A stretch of DNA of 58,790 nucleotides from an uncultured bacterium (GTDB lineage: Bacteria > Bacteroidota > Bacteroidia > Bacteroidales > Bacteroidaceae), in assembly GCA_905214625.1 (NCBI GenBank), contig CAJMMQ010000019.1:1-58790 (forward strand), read 5' to 3'. Position numbers and translations under genes: made by a program. Shown in pieces: positions 55,018 to 58,790 of the stretch (the stretch's first letter is position 1; each line of letters opens with the position of its first letter). Under the pieces are notes generated by a model. That model worked only from the letters and a program-made list of their open reading frames with translations. It ran no database searches and was not told the origin of the DNA.

Positions 55018-55064
55018 TAGCGGTTTCACGCCAAGAGAAATTATATAACAGACTTTTTAAGACA

Positions 55065-55811
55065 ATGCTGATAGACAAATATCTAACAAGTTTCGGGAAA
55101 TACCTGATGCTTATGGGCCGTGCCTTTTCGCGGCCTGAGCGCATGCGCATGTTCATGAAACAGTATCTCAAGGAGATGTCGGCGCTGGGCGTAAACTCGA
55201 TAGGCATAGTGCTGCTGATATCGTTCTTTATCGGCGCCGTAATCTGCATACAGATAAAGCTGAACATACAGAGCCCGTGGATGCCGCGCTTCGTTACGGG
55301 ATACGTAACGCGCGAAATAATGCTGCTCGAGTTTTCATCGTCAATAATGTGTCTTATCCTTGCCGGAAAGGTAGGCTCTAACATTGCCTCGGAGATAGGC
55401 ACGATGAGAGTGACGCAACAGATAGACGCGCTCGACATAATGGGCGTAAACTCGGCCAACTTCCTTATCCTGCCGAAGATTATGGGCATGATAACCATCA
55501 TGCCGTTCCTGGTTATATTCAGCACGGCATCTGGCATTATAGGCGCCTACGCCACATCTTACATCGGCCACGTGATAAGTGCCGAAGACCTTACCATAGG
55601 ATTGCAGCACGACTTCAACCCGTGGTTTATGTACATGAGTATCATCAAGAGCCTCTTCTTCGCGTTCATCATCACGAGCGTGTCGTCTTACTACGGCTAC
55701 ACCGTTGAGGGCGGCTCTGTCGAGGTGGGCAAGTCGAGCACCAACGCCGTGGTTACGAGCAGCGTGCTGGTGCTGTTCTCTGACGTTTTTCTAACTCAAA
55801 TACTTTCATAG
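55065..55811 (+). CDS. mlaE: MlaE-family ABC permease
   Basis: 248 residues from the ATG at 55065; an upstream extension to 55005 overlaps the promoter and is rejected. Typical MlaE membrane segments are visible: GVNSIGIVLLISFFIGAVICIQI, EFSSSIMCLILAGKVGSNIASEIGTMRVTQQIDALDIMGVN (the conserved coupling region), MPFLVIFSTASGIIGAY and VTSSVLVLFSDVFLTQIL. It is the inner-membrane permease of the Mla phospholipid transport system, which keeps the outer-membrane lipid asymmetry. Three bases separate it from mlaF. No MlaD gene follows. Confidence 0.93.
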   Translation: MLIDKYLTSFGKYLMLMGRAFSRPERMRMFMKQYLKEMSALGVNSIGIVLLISFFIGAVICIQIKLNIQSPWMPRFVTGYVTREIMLLEFSSSIMCLILAGKVGSNIASEIGTMRVTQQIDALDIMGVNSANFLILPKIMGMITIMPFLVIFSTASGIIGAYATSYIGHVISAEDLTIGLQHDFNPWFMYMSIIKSLFFAFIITSVSSYYGYTVEGGSVEVGKSSTNAVVTSSVLVLFSDVFLTQILS

Positions 55812-55814
55812 GCC

Positions 55815-56582
55815 ATGATTGAAGTTAAGAACCTTTGTAAATCTTTCGGTGAGAGAGAGGTGCTGAAAGACATAAGCACCGTGTTTGAAAACGGAAAGAC
55901 AAACCTCATAATAGGACAAAGCGGCTCGGGAAAGACCGTGCTGATGAAAAACCTTGTGGGACTGCTCGACCCTACAAGCGGAGACGTGCTGTACGACGGG
56001 CGCAACTTTGTGGCCATGGACAAGAAGGAGAAGATAATGCTGCGCAGGGAGATGGGCATGATTTTCCAGAGCGCGGCGCTGTTCGACTCGATGACAGTGC
56101 TCGAAAACGTTATGTTTCCGCTCGACATGTTCTCCAGCATGACGCTGCGCGAACGCATACACCGGGCTAAGACATGTCTCGACCGCGTAAACTTGAAGGA
56201 CGCCGGATCTAAGTTTCCGGGCGAGCTGTCAGGCGGAATGCAGAAGCGTGTGGCCATAGCCAGGGCCATTGCGCTGAATCCTAAATATCTGTTCTGCGAC
56301 GAACCCAACTCGGGACTCGACCCGAAGACGTCGCTCGTGATTGACGACCTGCTGCACAGCATCACTCACGAATTTAACATCACCACGATTATAAACACTC
56401 ACGACATGAACTCGGTGATGGGCATCGGCGAGAGCATTATCTTTATATACGAAGGGCAGAAAGAATGGCAGGGGGTGAGCGCCGACATAATGGACTCGAG
56501 CAACAAGAAACTTACCGACTTTATCTTTGCAAGCGACCTGCTGAAAAAGATGCGCAACGCCGTGATAAACAAGAACATGTAA
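55815..56582 (+). CDS. mlaF: MlaF-family ABC ATPase
   Basis: 255 residues. Walker A GQSGSGKT, Q-loop MIFQSAALFDSMTVLENV (MlaF type), signature LSGGMQKR, Walker B YLFCDEPNSGLDPKT and switch NTHDMNSV are intact. It drives the MlaE permease encoded just upstream. A perfect-stem terminator follows at 56604-56635, so mlaE-mlaF form a two-gene operon. Confidence 0.95.
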   Translation: MIEVKNLCKSFGEREVLKDISTVFENGKTNLIIGQSGSGKTVLMKNLVGLLDPTSGDVLYDGRNFVAMDKKEKIMLRREMGMIFQSAALFDSMTVLENVMFPLDMFSSMTLRERIHRAKTCLDRVNLKDAGSKFPGELSGGMQKRVAIARAIALNPKYLFCDEPNSGLDPKTSLVIDDLLHSITHEFNITTIINTHDMNSVMGIGESIIFIYEGQKEWQGVSADIMDSSNKKLTDFIFASDLLKKMRNAVINKNM

Positions 56583-56603
56583 ACAACCGGAATATAAAGA
56601 CTG

Positions 56604-56635
56604 ACGGCATCCGCACATGGCGGATGCCGTTTTTT
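56604..56635 (+). terminator. mlaEF terminator
   Basis: ACGGCATCCGC (56604-56614) and GCGGATGCCGT (56620-56630) form an 11-bp perfect stem with a T-run to 56635, 21 bp after the mlaF stop. Confidence 0.9.
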
Positions 56636-56741
56636 ATTGCCTTTACAGCCGACAAGGGATAACACATTTGAGACAACACACCTTAATAAAATGAACCGAC
56701 TTGACCTTAATCATTAAATTTACAAATAAACAGACTTATGC

Positions 56742-56772
56742 ATTGCGGAGTCAAAACTATTCTGTATCTTTG
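56742..56772 (+). promoter_or_regulatory. Promoter of the linear-amide hydrolase gene
   Basis: ATTG (56742-56745), 19 nt, TATCTTTG (56765-56772). The leader to the ATG at 56883 would be about 100 nt. Confidence 0.6.
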
Positions 56773-56882
56773 AATAATGGCAGACAAGAGCCCCGACGGC
56801 AAAAAACAAAGAAAGGCCGGCATAAAGAACGGGCCTGGCAGCTGCCTGAAAGAAACAATAATAAACAAAAACAAAAAAAATT

Positions 56883-57968
56883 ATGAAATTGAAACTATTA
56901 GCCGTAATGGCCGCATCGGCCCTGATGGCAACAAGCACACAGCAGGCTGATGCCTGCACAGGCATAACACTGAAAGCTGCCGACGGAACAAGTATTCCGG
57001 CAAGAACTATAGAATGGGGCGGAAGCGACCTCAACAGCAAATATGTAATAGTGCCGAGAGGATATACGCAGCAGTCGTATGTGCCCGGAGGGCAGAAGAA
57101 CGGACTGCAGTTTACGGCTAAATACGGATACGTAGGACTGGCCGTTGAGCAGGAGGAGTTTGTAGCTGAAGGCCTCAACGAGAAGGGGTTGTCGGCCGGT
57201 CTGTTCTATTTTCCGAGATACGGACAATATGAGGCTTACAGCGAGGCCAGCCGCCAGTCGAGCATAGCCGACCTTCAGCTGGTGTCGTGGATTCTCGGCA
57301 ACTTCAGTACCGTAGACGAGGTTATTCAAGGTATGAAAGACATTCATGTGGTGGCAATAGACCCGAGAGCCTCAACAGTTCACTGGCGCATAACCGAGCC
57401 GTCGGGCCGTCAGATAGTGATAGAGATAACCGAAGGCAAAGTGAACGTGTTTGAAAACAAGCTGGGCGTGCTGACCAACTCGCCGGGCTTTGAATGGCAG
57501 ATGACCAACCTGAACAACTACGTAAACCTCTATCCCGGCACGGCACAGGCAAAGACGCTCGACGGCACAGCCCTAACATCGTTTGGCGCCGGCAGCGGAT
57601 TCTTAGGCATACCGGGCGACGTAACTCCGCCGTCACGCTTTGTGCGCGCAGCATTCTATCAGGCAACGGCACCGAAAAAACAGACTGCCGAAGAAACCGT
57701 ACTGCAGTGTTTCCAGATACTCAACAACTTCGACATACCCGTAGGCATTGAGTTTGCCGACGGCGAGACTCCAGCCGACATTCCGAGCGCAACGCAGTGG
57801 ACATCGGCCACGGACATGAAGAATCTGGCGATATACTACCGCACGATGCACAACAGCGCGATAAGGAAGTTTGACCTGAAGACAATAAAATTCGACAAGG
57901 TGAGATATCAGGCCGTACTGCTCGACGCAACAAAGAACCAGCCCATAACGACGGTTAAGGTGAAATAA
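56883..57968 (+). CDS. Exported linear amide C-N hydrolase (bile salt hydrolase/penicillin acylase family)
   Basis: 361 residues with a signal peptide whose removal after ADA exposes Cys25 as the N-terminal nucleophile (CTGITL), as this Ntn-hydrolase family needs. Arg41 sits at the usual distance (ARTIEWGG), with Glu44 where bile salt hydrolases of Gram-positives have Asp. Further family segments are VGLAVEQEEFVAEGLNEKGLSAGLFYFP, LTNSPGFEWQ (Asn) and VTPPSRFVRA (Arg). It probably deconjugates bile acids or cleaves other amides such as acyl-homoserine lactones in the periplasm. Substrate cannot be read. It has its own promoter and terminator. Confidence 0.9.
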   Translation: MKLKLLAVMAASALMATSTQQADACTGITLKAADGTSIPARTIEWGGSDLNSKYVIVPRGYTQQSYVPGGQKNGLQFTAKYGYVGLAVEQEEFVAEGLNEKGLSAGLFYFPRYGQYEAYSEASRQSSIADLQLVSWILGNFSTVDEVIQGMKDIHVVAIDPRASTVHWRITEPSGRQIVIEITEGKVNVFENKLGVLTNSPGFEWQMTNLNNYVNLYPGTAQAKTLDGTALTSFGAGSGFLGIPGDVTPPSRFVRAAFYQATAPKKQTAEETVLQCFQILNNFDIPVGIEFADGETPADIPSATQWTSATDMKNLAIYYRTMHNSAIRKFDLKTIKFDKVRYQAVLLDATKNQPITTVKVK

Positions 57969-58035
57969 TAATATTGAGGAGCAGGAGGTTATCCACATAA
58001 GTTTAATCTGCACCTGCAACCTGCAGTAACCTGAC

Positions 58036-58080
58036 AAGCGGACAAAGGCAAGAACATTATTGCCATTGTCCGCTTATTTT
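58036..58080 (+). terminator. Terminator of the linear-amide hydrolase gene
   Basis: AAGCGGACAA (58036-58045) and TTGTCCGCTT (58066-58075) form a perfect stem, continued inside by GGCA/TGCC, and ATTTTATT follows. Confidence 0.85.
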
Positions 58081-58256
58081 ATTCAGCAGGAAGCATGGTA
58101 TATGCTATAACAAGCATACAGACAAAGCCGGCACGCAACGGCAGACATACGCAAATGCTACATACAGCAGTCATGCATGTAGATATGTCCAGCCGTGCCC
58201 TCGCCCATCTGAAAATGCAACCCTGCGATACAGACAAAATTACTCTATGGTTTGCA

Positions 58257-58332
58257 GATAAAAAGTGGGCCGTTTTTGCATAAAAAGTGGCCCACTTACG
58301 AGTCGTAAACAGGCCACTAACAGTTTGAAACC
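58257..58332. repeat. Dispersed stem-loop repeat (AGTGGCC family), copy 2, inverted
   Basis: The reverse complement matches 31351-31427 with scattered differences, several of them paired within the stem (AGTGGCC...GGGCCACT). The gene-free tail 58081-58548 holds nothing else recognised. Confidence 0.75.
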
Positions 58333-58548
58333 AAAACAGCGCAATTATCTTAACAAACAGGCGCGAACGCGCAGTGCAAATTATCATATAAAATATAAAA
58401 CCGATAAAAAGTTACGATTTTCGGGCACTTTTCAACTTACTGTAAATATAATTCCGCAAAATCTGATTAAAGTCCGCAAATACTTACATGCTTTTTTACC
58501 GGCATTTATAAAAAAAATACTTTTTCATCATATGATTCAAAGAATATT

Positions 58549-58790
58549 GGAGGCGGCTCGGAACTGTCAAAATAAAAAACATCGGTTTTCTTTTGACTTT
58601 TCACTCGCCTTTCACTATCTTTACATAAGATAGGAGGCGGCTCGGAACGGTCAAAACAAAAAACATTGTTTTTCTTTTGACTTTTCACTCGCCTTTCACT
58701 ATCTTTACATAAGATAGGAGGCGGCTCGGAACGGTCAAAACAAAAAACATTGTTTTTCTTTTGACTTTTCACTCGCCTTTCACTATCTTT
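58549..58790 (+). repeat. Tandem 84-bp repeats, at least three units, running off the window
   Basis: Units start at 58549, 58633 and 58717 (GGAGGCGGCTCGGAAC). The second is identical to what is visible of the third; the first differs at a few sites. Each complete unit carries TTTTGACTTTTCACTCGCCT, giving TTTG, 20 nt, TATCTTTA: one base off the Bacteroidota promoter consensus. CTATCTT/AAGATAG inverted halves surround the unit boundary. What the array precedes lies outside the window. Confidence 0.9.

Noticed and set aside
58549..58790. CRISPR array or protein-coding repeat
   Set aside because: Whole 84-bp units are near identical, with no variable spacers; the minus-strand 88-codon frame just repeats one peptide.

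Overview
The window is a chromosomal segment of a Bacteroidales bacterium, most likely Prevotella or a close relative. Three things suggest this. Many promoters match the Bacteroidota consensus (TTTG, about 20 nt, TAnnTTTG) and starts lack Shine-Dalgarno sequences. The gene orders tig-clpP-clpX-recQ and guaB-PPIase-PPIase-OstA-mutL are present. Fimbrillin/Mfa2-type lipoproteins, TPR-lipoprotein regulators and LytS/LytTR regulators are also present. No rRNA or CRISPR array is seen.

Layout. (1) 1-7 kb is a GC-rich accessory island. It holds a GIY-YIG nuclease and a fimbrial locus read on the minus strand: an OmpA-domain/beta-barrel outer-membrane protein, a FimB/Mfa2-like anchor lipoprotein, a fimbrillin, and a fimbrillin carrying GLUG repeats. 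The island is full of palindromic repeats. Two of its genes are broken by single-base frameshifts, one of them in a 7-bp G tract. A 22-unit TG microsatellite and a strong stem-loop lie upstream. (2) 7-18.6 kb holds a small porin-like protein, a LytTR regulator with a TPR histidine kinase, asd, and a plus-strand run of antiporter, LolD-like ATPase, CvfB-like S1 protein and 2-hydroxyacid dehydrogenase. (3) 18.8-24.4 kb holds a tyrosine recombinase, a small lipoprotein and a 1008-residue coiled-coil surface lipoprotein. Upstream of the last lies a 175-bp segment bounded by 16-bp perfect inverted repeats. The segment contains a perfect promoter that now points away from the lipoprotein gene, so it looks like an invertible promoter caught in the OFF orientation. 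(4) 24.4-31.1 kb holds guanine deaminase, asnS, a pseudouridine synthase with a long Q/G/R/Y-rich disordered arm, purB, and two identical tRNA-Val genes around an ACT-domain gene. (5) 31.5-47.7 kb is conserved core: OmpA-like protein, mutL, OstA-like, two parvulin chaperones, guaB, recQ, clpX, clpP, tig. (6) 47.7-52.3 kb is repeat-rich: a 33-bp-period array, a 221-bp element with 33-bp perfect terminal inverted repeats, two unknown small genes and a TPR-HTH regulator. (7) 52.3-58.8 kb holds a flavin reductase-like protein, ndk, a MaoC-like protein, lptB, mlaE/mlaF and a bile-salt-hydrolase-family enzyme. It ends in tandem 84-bp repeats, each holding a promoter-like sequence, that run off the window.

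The main theme is surface variation. The fimbrial locus (TG tract, G tract, 9-bp tandem repeat) and the large lipoprotein (invertible promoter plus recombinase) each carry DNA features able to switch expression. The core genes cover envelope biogenesis (OstA, SurA-like proteins, LptB, MlaEF, LolD-like), proteostasis and nucleotide metabolism. All functional calls are from reading the sequence and translations; no database search was run.
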